A stretch of DNA of 64,000 nucleotides from Nocardia aurea (GTDB lineage Bacteria > Actinomycetota > Actinomycetes > Mycobacteriales > Mycobacteriaceae), in contig NZ_QCYJ01000103.1 in NCBI RefSeq assembly GCF_003123685.1, forward strand, positions 496,001-560,000. The letters run 5' to 3'. This document shows, in pieces, positions 17,788-27,359 of the stretch (position 1 is its first letter; each line of letters begins with the position of its first letter). Position numbers and translations under genes: made by a program. The notes under the pieces are model-generated. The model saw only the letters and a program-made list of their open reading frames with translations. It searched no databases and was not told where the DNA came from.

Positions 17788-19206
17788 ATGCGCAGTTTCG
17801 GCAACGGCAATCAACGCTCGTCTTCGATCGCCCTGGGTTTGCTGGTAGCGATGACCGTCCTCGTCACGGCGAGCCCGGCGGTCGGAGTCCCTCCCGCCCC
17901 GCCGAATCCGAGCGACAGCGAGATCTCCGCCGCCGACGCTCAGGTCGACGCGAGGGTCGGCGAGGTCGGCGGGCTGATCAACCAGGTCGCGGTCGTCGAA
18001 CAGCAATTGCGGCAACTCGACGACGCGGTGGCGGCCGCACGCGAACAGGTCAACAAGATGCTCGTCGACCTACAGACCGCCCGTGACGTTGTCGACGCCG
18101 CCGTCGAGGCCGTCGACGTCTCCGGCCGCGAACTCGACCAGGCGGGTACCAGGGTCGAGCGGGCCAGACGGGAATTCGACGAATTCGCCACCCAGGCCTA
18201 CACCAGGCCGACCTCCGGCTCGATGGTCACCTATCTGTCCGCGCACAGTCCGGGCAGCGCCATCGACCGATCGCAGATCCTCGGCCTCGTCGCCAAGGAC
18301 CAGCGGCAGGTGCTGGACGGGCTGCGCCGGGCCCAGATCGAGCAGGGCAACAGGAATTCCGATGCGCGCGAGGCGAAAGCGGCCGCCGACGCCGCCGAGG
18401 CCGAAGCCGAACAGCGCAAGATCGACGCCGAGAACGCGGTCGCCGCGGCCACGGCGCGGCTGGCCGAACAGAACGCGCAACGCGAGGGACTACTACAGCA
18501 GCGCGCGGCAGCGCAGAGCAGGCTGGACGCCGCGCGCACGAACGTCGACGGCCTGCAGAACCAGCGCGAGGCATACCTGGCCTGGGACCAGCGGCGCCAG
18601 GCCGAGCAGACCGCCATCCTGGCCGCGGCGAGTGCCGCCGCCGCCCGGGCCGCCGCCGATCGCGCCGCTCGCGATCGCGCCGCCGAACTCGGCACCGGCA
18701 GACGCCCGCACACCGACCTGGAGAGTTCGACCCCGCCGCGCAAGGCCACCACCCCGCGCCCGTCACGACCATCGCTGGGCGGAACCGCGGCGGTCGAGAG
18801 CGTGGTGGACCGGGCGATGTCGCAGCTCGGCGTCGTCTACGCCTGGGGCGGCGGTGACGAGGACGGACCGACGCTGGGCATCCGCGACGGCGGTGTCGCC
18901 GACAGTCACGGCGATTTCCAGAAGGTCGGCTTCGACTGCTCGGGTCTGATGATCTACGCCTTCGCCGGGATCGGCGTCTCGCTTCCGCACTACAGCGGCT
19001 ACCAGTACAACGCGGGCACCCGGGTGCCGATCTCCGACCGGGAACGCGGCGACATGCTGTTCTGGGGTCCGAACGGCAGTCAGCACGTCGCGCTGTATCT
19101 GGGCGACGGCACCATGGTCGAGGCGCCGGAATCCGGCGATGTGGTGAAGGTTTCCCCGGTCCGCGAAGGCGGCATCATGCCTTTCGCGGTACGTATTCCC
19201 GGCTGA
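17788..19206 (+). CDS. ripA: RipA-like NlpC/P60 peptidoglycan endopeptidase
   Basis: Secreted cell-separation hydrolase of 472 residues, the same length as M. tuberculosis RipA. A signal peptide (SIALGLLVAMTVLVTASPAVG) is followed by a long Ala/Gln/Glu-rich coiled coil to about residue 290, a Pro/Thr-rich linker, and a C-terminal NlpC/P60 domain. The catalytic set is C384 (FDCSGL), H433 (QHVALYLGDG) and E445 (VEAPESG), each one residue from RipA C383/H432/E444. The enzyme is expected to cut stem peptides between D-Glu and meso-DAP. M. tuberculosis has ripB next; here moxR follows directly, so only one copy is present. ATG 17788 has a GGAGG site upstream. Confidence 0.93.
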   Translation: MRSFGNGNQRSSSIALGLLVAMTVLVTASPAVGVPPAPPNPSDSEISAADAQVDARVGEVGGLINQVAVVEQQLRQLDDAVAAAREQVNKMLVDLQTARDVVDAAVEAVDVSGRELDQAGTRVERARREFDEFATQAYTRPTSGSMVTYLSAHSPGSAIDRSQILGLVAKDQRQVLDGLRRAQIEQGNRNSDAREAKAAADAAEAEAEQRKIDAENAVAAATARLAEQNAQREGLLQQRAAAQSRLDAARTNVDGLQNQREAYLAWDQRRQAEQTAILAAASAAAARAAADRAARDRAAELGTGRRPHTDLESSTPPRKATTPRPSRPSLGGTAAVESVVDRAMSQLGVVYAWGGGDEDGPTLGIRDGGVADSHGDFQKVGFDCSGLMIYAFAGIGVSLPHYSGYQYNAGTRVPISDRERGDMLFWGPNGSQHVALYLGDGTMVEAPESGDVVKVSPVREGGIMPFAVRIPG

Positions 19207-19377
19207 CGTTTGCCTCGTGGATCCGCGCCGAATCCCGCGCGCGACAGCCTGGGAGAACTCCGTGCGTACCCTGCGAACAGACCATGAATTCGGCTGTTAG
19301 CGGAGCCGGTTGCGGCATGTGCGGCAATTACCTGGAATAGTTGGGTCAGCACGCACAGGACCAAGGCGAAAGCGGGG

Positions 19378-20570
<1,193 letters not shown>

Positions 20571-20574
<4 letters not shown>

Positions 20575-21557
20575 CGGCCGCACCGGATCCCGCTGCCCGA
20601 GCGCCGATGTCCGCACACGTACCGCCCTCGTTCCGTTCGGGTGAACTGACCGATCCCCGGCTCACCGCGGCGCTGAAGACGCTCGAACTGACCGTGCGCC
20701 GACGTCTCGACGGCGTCCTGCACGGCGACCACCTCGGCCTGATCCCCGGCCCCGGTTCGGAGCCGGGTGAGGCGCGCGCCTACCAGCCCGGCGACGATGT
20801 GCGGCAGATGGACTGGTCGGTCACCGCCCGCACCACCCACCCGCACGTGCGGCAGATGATCGCCGACCGCGAACTCGAGACCTGGATGGTCGTCGACCTG
20901 TCGGCCAGTCTGGATTTCGGCACCGCCAACTGCCAGAAACGTGATCTCGCCATCGCGGCGGCGGCCGCGATCACCCATCTGACCAGCGGCGGCGGCAACC
21001 GGATCGGCGCCGTGGTCGCCACCGGCGAACAACTCGTCCGTATTCCGGCCCGCAGCGGCCGGGTGCACGCGCAATCACTGCTGCGCAGTATCGCGACCAC
21101 CCCGCACGCCCGCGACGGGGTGCGCGGCGACCTGCGCACCGGGATCGAATCGCTGCGCCGCCCGCAGCGCAAACGCGGTCTCGCGGTGATCATCAGCGAT
21201 TTCCTCGGCGATATCGATTGGCAGCGTTCGCTGCGCGCGATCTCGGCACGTCACGACCTGCTGGCCGTGGAGGTGCTCGACCCCCGCGATCTGGCACTGC
21301 CCGATATGGGTGACGTGGTGCTGCACGACCCGGAGACCGGTCGGACCCGCGAATTCAGCGTGACGCCGACGCTGCGCGCGGATTTCGCCGCCGCCGCGCA
21401 ACGTCATCGGCAGCAGGTCGAGCAGGCGCTGCGCAGCTGCGGCGCCCCGGTGATGACCCTGCAGACCGATCGGGACTGGATCACCGACGTGGTCCGGTTC
21501 GTCTCCACCCGGCGTCACAGTTTCGGCGCCCCGAGCGGACAGGCCCCGCGCCAGTGA
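20571..21557 (+). CDS. DUF58-domain protein (Rv1480-like)
   Basis: A 328-residue protein with the DUF58 signature GSEPGEARAYQPGDDVRQMDWSVTART and a degenerate VWA-like core (WMVVDLSASLDF, LAVIISDFLGDIDW). It is the middle member of the moxR-DUF58-VWA trio. GTG 20571 overlaps the moxR stop (GTGA) and gives an N-terminus the length of Rv1480; ATG 20607 is a shorter alternative. The overlap with the next gene (GTGA at 21554) points to tight co-translation. The function is that of the MoxR complex and is otherwise unknown. Confidence 0.88.
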
Positions 21558-22558
21558 GTATTTCGCATTTCACCGCGCTGATCTGGCTCGCCTTCCTCAT
21601 CGTCGTCGGACTCATCGCGCTCGGTTACGTGCTGGTGCAGCGCAGCAGGCACAAGCACATGCTGCGGTTCAGCAATATGGAGATGCTGGAGAAGGTCGCC
21701 CCGTCGCGGCCGAGTCCGATGCGGCACGTGCCGGTGGCGCTGATGCTGGTCGGCCTGGTGTTCCTGACCATCGCGGCGGCGGGCCCGACCGCGGTGCAGA
21801 AGGTGCCGCGCAACCGCGCGACCGTCGTGCTCGTCATGGACGTCTCGCTGTCCATGGAGGCCACCGACGTGCCACCGAGCAGGCTGCAGGTCGCCCAGGA
21901 AGCCGGTAAGGAATTCGTCGACGGTCTGACCCCCGGCATCAACCTCGGATTCGTCACCTTCGCGGGCACGGCGTCGGTGATGGTGTCGCCGACGACCAAC
22001 CGCGAGGCCGTCAAGGCCGCCATCGACAACATCAAACTCGCCGAACGCACCGCGACCGGTGAAGGCATTCTGACCGCGCTCAATTCGATCGATACCCTGG
22101 CCAGCGTGCTCGGCGGCGCGGAGACACCGCCGCCGGCCCGGGTGGTGCTGATGTCGGACGGTAAGCAGACCGTGCCCGACGACAAGGACACCGAGAATCC
22201 GAGACACGGTTTCACCGCGGCGCGCCTGGCCAAGCAGAAGGGCATCCCGGTCTCGACGATCTCCTTCGGCACCGAATGGGGTTCGGTCGAGATTCCCGAC
22301 CAGGACGGTCAGGGCGCGCAGCGGGTGAAGGTGCCCGTCGACAACGATTCGCTCCAGGAGATCGCGAAACTGTCCGGCGGCGAGTTCTACACCGCGTCCA
22401 GTCTCGAGGAACTCACCGCGGTCTACGACACCTTGGAAGAGCAGATCGGCTACGAGACGACCAGGGGCGACGCCTCCAGACCGTGGCTGCTGCTCGGCAT
22501 GCTGCTCGTCGCCGCCGGTGTGGTGACCGGATTGCTCTATCGTCAACGCCTGCCCTAG
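21554..22558 (+). CDS. VWA-domain membrane protein (Rv1481-like)
   Basis: A 334-residue membrane-anchored von Willebrand factor A protein. Two N-terminal transmembrane helices (ALIWLAFLIVVGLIALGYVLV and VALMLVGLVFLTIAAAG) precede the VWA domain, whose MIDAS motif VLVMDVSLSMEATD has the D-x-S-x-S ligands, supported by a later T and D (MSDGK). A C-terminal helix (PWLLLGMLLVAAGVVTGLLY) gives the three-helix topology of BatA-like proteins. It should display the VWA domain at the membrane as the metal-dependent partner of MoxR. Confidence 0.9.
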   Translation: MSISHFTALIWLAFLIVVGLIALGYVLVQRSRHKHMLRFSNMEMLEKVAPSRPSPMRHVPVALMLVGLVFLTIAAAGPTAVQKVPRNRATVVLVMDVSLSMEATDVPPSRLQVAQEAGKEFVDGLTPGINLGFVTFAGTASVMVSPTTNREAVKAAIDNIKLAERTATGEGILTALNSIDTLASVLGGAETPPPARVVLMSDGKQTVPDDKDTENPRHGFTAARLAKQKGIPVSTISFGTEWGSVEIPDQDGQGAQRVKVPVDNDSLQEIAKLSGGEFYTASSLEELTAVYDTLEEQIGYETTRGDASRPWLLLGMLLVAAGVVTGLLYRQRLP

Positions 22559-22640
22559 CTCGACGACTGCCCCGGCTCCGCCGCGTAGTGGCATCTCACA
22601 GGGTGTGGTGCCCGGGCGTCGCCATGCGAACCCGAACAGA

Positions 22641-22646
22641 TAGGTT
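22641..22646 (+). promoter_or_regulatory. fabG1-inhA -10 element, leaderless start
   Basis: TAGGTT ends six bases before the fabG1 ATG, in a GATAGGTTGT context that I recall from the M. tuberculosis mabA-inhA promoter, where mutations raise isoniazid resistance. No Shine-Dalgarno sequence is present, so the transcript probably begins at the start codon. Confidence 0.55.
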
Positions 22647-22652
22647 GTGCTC

Positions 22653-23375
22653 ATGTCCAACATCACATCCCGGTCGGTCCTGGTGACCGGCGGAAATCGC
22701 GGTATCGGACTCGCGGTCGCCCAGCGTCTGCTGGCCGATGGTCACAAGGTCGCCGTCACACATCGCGGTTCCGGAGCGCCCGAAGGCATGCTCGGCGTCA
22801 AATGCGATGTGACCGACACCGAATCGATCGATCAGGCGTTCACCGAGATCGAGCAGAAGCAGGGCGCGGTCGAGGTACTCGTCGCCAACGCGGGTATCAC
22901 CGACAACACGCTGCTCATGCGGATGAGCGAGGAACAGTTCGAGCGCGTCATCGACGCGAACCTCACCGGCGCCTTCCGCTGTGCCAAGCGCGCCAACCGG
23001 GCCATGCTGCGCGCGAAATTCGGCCGGATCATCTTCCTCGGCTCGGTGGTCGGCCTCAAGGGCGGACCGGGTCAGGTCAACTACGCCGCCTCCAAGGCGG
23101 GCCTGGTCGGTATGGCGCGTTCGATCACCATGGAGATCGGCTCGCGCAACATCACCGCCAACGTCGTCGCCCCCGGTTTCATCGATACCGATATGACGCG
23201 CAACGACGTCACCGACGAAATGCGCGAGGTAGTCCTCAAATACGGCATCCCGGCCCAGCGCATGGGCCAGCCCGAGGAAGTCGCGTCCGCGGTCAGCTTC
23301 CTGGCCTCCGACGACGCCGCCTACATCAGCGGCGCGGTCATCCCGGTCGACGGCGGTCTCGGCATGGGCCACTGA
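22653..23375 (+). CDS. fabG1: 3-oxoacyl-ACP reductase FabG1 (MabA)
   Basis: FAS-II ketoreductase of 240 residues that reduces beta-ketoacyl-ACP with NADPH in mycolic-acid elongation. The N-terminal GGNRGIGLAVA binds cofactor, and the catalytic S131, Y144 and K148 lie in SVVGLKGGPGQVNYAASK. The C-terminus PVDGGLGMGH is characteristic of MabA. The gene is followed 53 bp later by inhA, the conserved mycolate pair. ATG 22653 was chosen over the in-frame GTG 22647. Confidence 0.95.
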   Translation: MSNITSRSVLVTGGNRGIGLAVAQRLLADGHKVAVTHRGSGAPEGMLGVKCDVTDTESIDQAFTEIEQKQGAVEVLVANAGITDNTLLMRMSEEQFERVIDANLTGAFRCAKRANRAMLRAKFGRIIFLGSVVGLKGGPGQVNYAASKAGLVGMARSITMEIGSRNITANVVAPGFIDTDMTRNDVTDEMREVVLKYGIPAQRMGQPEEVASAVSFLASDDAAYISGAVIPVDGGLGMGH

Positions 23376-23428
23376 CGCCCCTGTCCTTTCCCGACCCGAC
23401 ACACCTGACACAGGAGAACCACACACTC

Positions 23429-24262
23429 ATGGGCGGACTGCTCGAGGGCAAGACCATCCTGATCACCGGCATCATCACCGATGCCTCGATCGCGTTCCAC
23501 GCCGCCGCGGTGGCGCAGGAACAGGGCGCGCGCGTCATCATCACCGGTTTCGACCGGCTCCGGCTGATCGACCGGATCGCGCAGCGGCTGCCCAAGGAGG
23601 TGCCGCCCGCCATCGAACTCGACGCCACCAACGAGGAGCACCTGAGCACCCTCGCCGATCGGATCCGCGCCGTCGCGCCCGAGGGCATCGACGGCGTGCT
23701 GCATTCCATCGCGTTCGCCCCGCGCACCCTGATGGGCCCCGACGCGAAACCGTTCCTCGAGGGACCGGGCCCCGACGCGGCCAAGGCGTTCGAGATCTCG
23801 GCGTGGAGTTACGCCTCGCTGGCCCGCGCCGTGCTCCCCGTGATGAACGAGGGCGGCTCCATCGTCGGCATGGACTTCGATCCGCGCACGTCGATGCCGT
23901 ACTACAACTGGATGGGTGTGGCCAAGGCCGCGCTCGAGTCGGTGAACCGTTACGTCGCGCGAGAGGTGGGCGCGGCCAAGCGGATTCGCTCCAACCTGGT
24001 CGCCGCAGGCCCGATCAAGACGCTGGCCGCCAAGGCCATCGCGGGCACCGCCACCGACGACGCGGCGAAGATGAACCAGCTCAACACCTACTGGGACGGC
24101 GCTTCGCCGATCGGCTGGGACGTCGACGACCCGACCGTCGTCGCCAAATCCATCTGCGCGCTGCTGTCGGACTGGCTGCCGGGAACCACCGGCTCCATCA
24201 TCTACGTCGACGGCGGCGCCAGCCACAACACGTGGCTGCCGGAGGATATGCCGACCGCCTGA
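23429..24262 (+). CDS. inhA: NADH-dependent enoyl-ACP reductase InhA
   Basis: FAS-II enoyl reductase of 277 residues, the target of activated isoniazid in mycobacteria. The cofactor loop is TGIITDASIAFHAAA; HSIAFAP holds S93, equivalent to the Ser94 changed in some isoniazid-resistant InhA variants and here unchanged; SMPYYNWMGVAK contains catalytic Y159 and K166. SNLVAAGPIKTLAA and DWLPGTTGSIIYVDGGA are also diagnostic. An AGGAG site precedes ATG 23429. Its presence marks the organism as a mycolate producer. The last base of its stop codon is shared with the hemH start. Confidence 0.96.
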   Translation: MGGLLEGKTILITGIITDASIAFHAAAVAQEQGARVIITGFDRLRLIDRIAQRLPKEVPPAIELDATNEEHLSTLADRIRAVAPEGIDGVLHSIAFAPRTLMGPDAKPFLEGPGPDAAKAFEISAWSYASLARAVLPVMNEGGSIVGMDFDPRTSMPYYNWMGVAKAALESVNRYVAREVGAAKRIRSNLVAAGPIKTLAAKAIAGTATDDAAKMNQLNTYWDGASPIGWDVDDPTVVAKSICALLSDWLPGTTGSIIYVDGGASHNTWLPEDMPTA

Positions 24263-25335
24263 TGGACTACCAGGCCCTGCTCGTCCTCTCCTTCGGCGGC
24301 CCCGAACGCGCCGAGGACGTCATGCCGTTCCTGGAGAACGTCACCAGGGGGCGTGGAGTGCCGCGCGAACGACTCGAAGAGGTCGCGCGGCACTACCTGC
24401 ATTTCGGCGGGGTGTCGCCGATCAACCGGCTCAATCGCGACATCATCGCCGCGATCGAGACCGAACTGGACGGCGCGGGTTCGCGATTGCCGGTGTATTT
24501 CGGCAATCGGAACTGGCATCCCATGGTCGAGGACACCGTCGCGCGGATGGCCGCCGACGGTGTCACCTCGGCGCTGGTCTTCCCGACTTCCGCGTGGGGC
24601 GGCTATTCGGGCTGCCGACAATACGACGAGGATATCGCCAGGGCGCGCGCGGCTTTCGGCGCCGATGCGCCGCATCTGGTGAAATTGCGCCAGTATTTCG
24701 ACCATCCGCTGTTCGTCGACGCCTTCGCCGACGCCATCCGCGCGGCGGTGCTCGAGATCCCGGCCGAGCGGCGTGATCGCGCGCGCCTGGTCTTCACCGC
24801 GCATTCGATTCCGGTGTCGGCCGATCTCGCCGCGGGCCCGCCCGACGACGGCGGCAGGCTCTACAGTCGCCAGGTGGCCGAGGCCGCCCGATTGTGCGCG
24901 GCGGCAACCGGATTCGCCGACTTCGATCTGGTATGGCAGTCGCGTTCCGGTCCGCCGCAGGTCCCGTGGCTCGATCCCGATATCGTCGACCACCTCGAGA
25001 ATCTGTCCGGCAAGGGCGTCGACGCCGTCGTGGTGTGCCCGGTCGGTTTCGTCTCCGACCACCTCGAGGTGATCTGGGATCTGGACAACGAGGCGAAGGT
25101 GCGCGCCGCCGAATTGGGCATGGCCTTCGCCAGGGCGGCCACGCCGGGCACCGATCCGCGTTTCGCCCGTATGGTCGTCGAACTGATCGGCGAGCGGGTG
25201 TCCGGCGGGCAGGTGCGCCGGATGGGCGCGGTCCCCGGATACGGCGGCACCGCGGACGGGGAGTCGTGCGCGATCGGCTGCTGTGCGGTGACCAGGCCCG
25301 CGCGGCCGTCGGGAACCGGCGGGGCAGGCGGGTAG
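24262..25335 (+). CDS. hemH: ferrochelatase (coproporphyrin III type)
   Basis: A 357-residue ferrochelatase that inserts Fe2+ into a porphyrin; in actinobacteria the substrate is normally coproporphyrin III, later decarboxylated to heme b. The active-site histidine is in VFTAHSIPVSA, and the acidic strand is VGFVSDHLEVIWDLDNEA. Cys118 (GYSGC) and the C-terminal cluster C336, C340, C341 (SCAIGCC) are consistent with the [2Fe-2S] site of actinobacterial ferrochelatases, although the spacing of the C-terminal cysteines differs slightly from what I recall for M. tuberculosis. ATG 24262 overlaps the inhA stop (TGATG). Confidence 0.93.
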   Translation: MDYQALLVLSFGGPERAEDVMPFLENVTRGRGVPRERLEEVARHYLHFGGVSPINRLNRDIIAAIETELDGAGSRLPVYFGNRNWHPMVEDTVARMAADGVTSALVFPTSAWGGYSGCRQYDEDIARARAAFGADAPHLVKLRQYFDHPLFVDAFADAIRAAVLEIPAERRDRARLVFTAHSIPVSADLAAGPPDDGGRLYSRQVAEAARLCAAATGFADFDLVWQSRSGPPQVPWLDPDIVDHLENLSGKGVDAVVVCPVGFVSDHLEVIWDLDNEAKVRAAELGMAFARAATPGTDPRFARMVVELIGERVSGGQVRRMGAVPGYGGTADGESCAIGCCAVTRPARPSGTGGAGG

Positions 25336-25406
25336 CCGGTCGAGGTCCCGGCGACGCGCGCGGTTTGGTACCCTCCGGCCCAGTCCTGTCTGCGAGGGGG
25401 AAGTGC

Positions 25407-26504
25407 ATGCGTGCGAGACATCGTGTGCTGTTGGCGGTGTCCCTGGTCTCGGCGACCCTTGCCGGATGTTCGACCGAACAGCAGGCACAGGCGCCCGACG
25501 CGCCGTCGGCCGCGGTGGCGACGTTCGGGGTCCGGGTGCCCGCCGTCGACCAGCACAAATTGCAGATCGCCGACCAGGTGCGCGCGCTCGATCCGTGCGG
25601 TTTCTTCGACGGCGAGGAGTTCGCGGCCTACACCCGGGCGGCTTCGGCGGGACCGGCGCGGGGTCTGGACGACTGCGCGGTCGGGGTGACCACGGCCGGG
25701 CGTACCCGGGCCTCCGGCCTGGCCACGATCGCGCTGGCCGGTGACGCCCCCGCGCCCGACGAGACCGAGACCCGCCCGATCGCGGGCGAGACGGTGATCG
25801 TCGCCCGGACCGCCGCCGAGGACACCGACTGCGCGTTCAAGGTGCCGCTGCGACTGCCAGGTTCGCAGCCGTCCTCGCACGACGGAGCCGCCACCGCGAC
25901 GCCCTGGGCGCGGGTCGAGGGCGCCGGGTTCGATGATTCCGAGCTCAACTGTCAGGTCGCCACCGACGCCGCCACCGCGCTGGTCTCGGCGCTGCGCGAG
26001 AACAGAGCCCCCCGCCGCGCGGACGCCACCGTCACGACGACGCTGGCCGATCGCAGCCCGTGCGAACTGATGCCCGCGGTCCCCACCGGCTACACGATCT
26101 CGCGCTTCGACGTCCAAACCCGCCCCTACACCTGTAGTTTCCGCGTCGACGGATCCGCCGCGGGCCGCTACGGCTCGACGGTCACCGTGGATTTCCTGCT
26201 CCGTCCCGCCGCCGAGGCCCTGGAGCCCGCCGAGGGGCAGCTGGCGGTCGACGTCGCCGGGCACGCCGCCCTGCGCGAGGAATCCCCGGCGACCGGCTCG
26301 TGCTTCGTCAGCATGACCGCGGGCCCGCCCCTCGCCTCCGTCGCCACGCCCAAACCATCTACGACAACCTCCGGCACGACCACCGGCACCACGAGTTCCG
26401 CCGCGACGCGCGGCCAGGTGGTCATCCGCCTGTTCGCCGGCTCCTGTGCGGTAGCCGATCAACTGGCCCCCGTGGCAGCCGAGATATTCGACGCCAATCC
26501 CTGA
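25407..26504 (+). CDS. putative lipoprotein with DUF3558-like repeats
   Basis: A 365-residue exported protein. The signal peptide ends in the lipobox LAGC at Cys21. The mature part has two Cys-paired modules, the first with DPCGFFDGEEFAAYTR and LDDCAVGV, the second with SPCELMPAVP and YTCSF, reminiscent of the DUF3558 lipoproteins common in Nocardia and Rhodococcus. A Thr/Ser-rich stretch (KPSTTTSGTTTGTTSS) lies near the C-terminus. GAGGGGGAA precedes ATG 25407. No function is known; a surface-anchored binding role is a guess. Confidence 0.75.
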   Translation: MRARHRVLLAVSLVSATLAGCSTEQQAQAPDAPSAAVATFGVRVPAVDQHKLQIADQVRALDPCGFFDGEEFAAYTRAASAGPARGLDDCAVGVTTAGRTRASGLATIALAGDAPAPDETETRPIAGETVIVARTAAEDTDCAFKVPLRLPGSQPSSHDGAATATPWARVEGAGFDDSELNCQVATDAATALVSALRENRAPRRADATVTTTLADRSPCELMPAVPTGYTISRFDVQTRPYTCSFRVDGSAAGRYGSTVTVDFLLRPAAEALEPAEGQLAVDVAGHAALREESPATGSCFVSMTAGPPLASVATPKPSTTTSGTTTGTTSSAATRGQVVIRLFAGSCAVADQLAPVAAEIFDANP

Positions 26505-26563
26505 TCGAACCCCGTCGCGATCACGGTGGCGACACCGAGAAAAACAGGGGGATGCCGCGGGAT

Positions 26564-27310
26564 CTAGAAGTCCGTGGCGGGAAGTCGGGAGTAGACGCCG
26601 GGAAAGCCGGGGCGCGCGACACCGTTACCCCACGAGGTGATCCCGGCGAGGAATCCGTCGACGAGAAGTGGTCCGCCGCTGTCGTATTCGCCGGTATCGG
26701 CCGTGGTCGAGCCCGCGCAGAGCATATCTCGCGGGTCGAAGGCGGGGCCGTAGACCGCCGCGCATTCGGCGTCGGAAACCATCGGGACGCTCGCCGCGCG
26801 CAATCGGGTGCCGGAGATGTCGGTTTCCGAGGTGGCGCCCCAGCCGAGTATCGAACCCGTCGTCGCGTCGGCGGCGCCGATCTCGGCGAAGCGGCCGGGA
26901 CGTGGCGCGGCAAGGGTGAGGATCGCCAGATCGTCGTGGTACACGGCTGTGCCGCCGAAGGAGGTCTCGCGGAATCCGGGATGCAGGCGGATATCGGTGA
27001 CGCCCACCGTCTCGCCGTCCGACGAACGCAGATCGGTGCGGCCGAACGTCACCGACAGCGCGCGGGGGACGGGTTGTGCGATCTGCACGCAATGCGCCGA
27101 GGTGAGCACCCGGTCGGGCGCGATGAGCGCACCGCCGCAGAACTGCCCCGACGGGCGGGTGAGGAACAGCGGACTGCCGACGGCGGCCAGCCACGGATAG
27201 CTCGCCGCGTCGACCTCGCCGCCGCCGACGATCGCCCCGGCCGTACCCGGGACGGCGACGGCGACGAGCGCGGCCGTGGCGAGCACGGCCGCGCGGTGCG
27301 CGCGTGTCAT
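26564..27310 (-). CDS. secreted trypsin-like serine protease (S1) with Tyr at position 193
   Basis: A 248-residue chymotrypsin-fold protease. The signal peptide ends TAGA, and the next residues are IVGG, so signal-peptidase cleavage alone would expose the mature N-terminus with no propeptide. The triad is H73 (TSAHC), D127 (HDDLAIL) and S211 (DSGGP). D205 aligns with trypsin Asp189, predicting cleavage after Arg or Lys. Disulfides C58-C74 and C183-C198 are conserved. The oxyanion-hole Gly193 is replaced by Tyr209 (GEYDSGG), which may restrict inhibitors or lower activity. It is convergent with the upstream lipoprotein gene. Confidence 0.88.
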   Translation of the reverse strand: MTRAHRAAVLATAALVAVAVPGTAGAIVGGGEVDAASYPWLAAVGSPLFLTRPSGQFCGGALIAPDRVLTSAHCVQIAQPVPRALSVTFGRTDLRSSDGETVGVTDIRLHPGFRETSFGGTAVYHDDLAILTLAAPRPGRFAEIGAADATTGSILGWGATSETDISGTRLRAASVPMVSDAECAAVYGPAFDPRDMLCAGSTTADTGEYDSGGPLLVDGFLAGITSWGNGVARPGFPGVYSRLPATDF

Positions 27311-27359
27311 ACCGGGCCTCCCGTGCGTGCGCGTCGACTGTTCGATCGGTCGCCGCACA

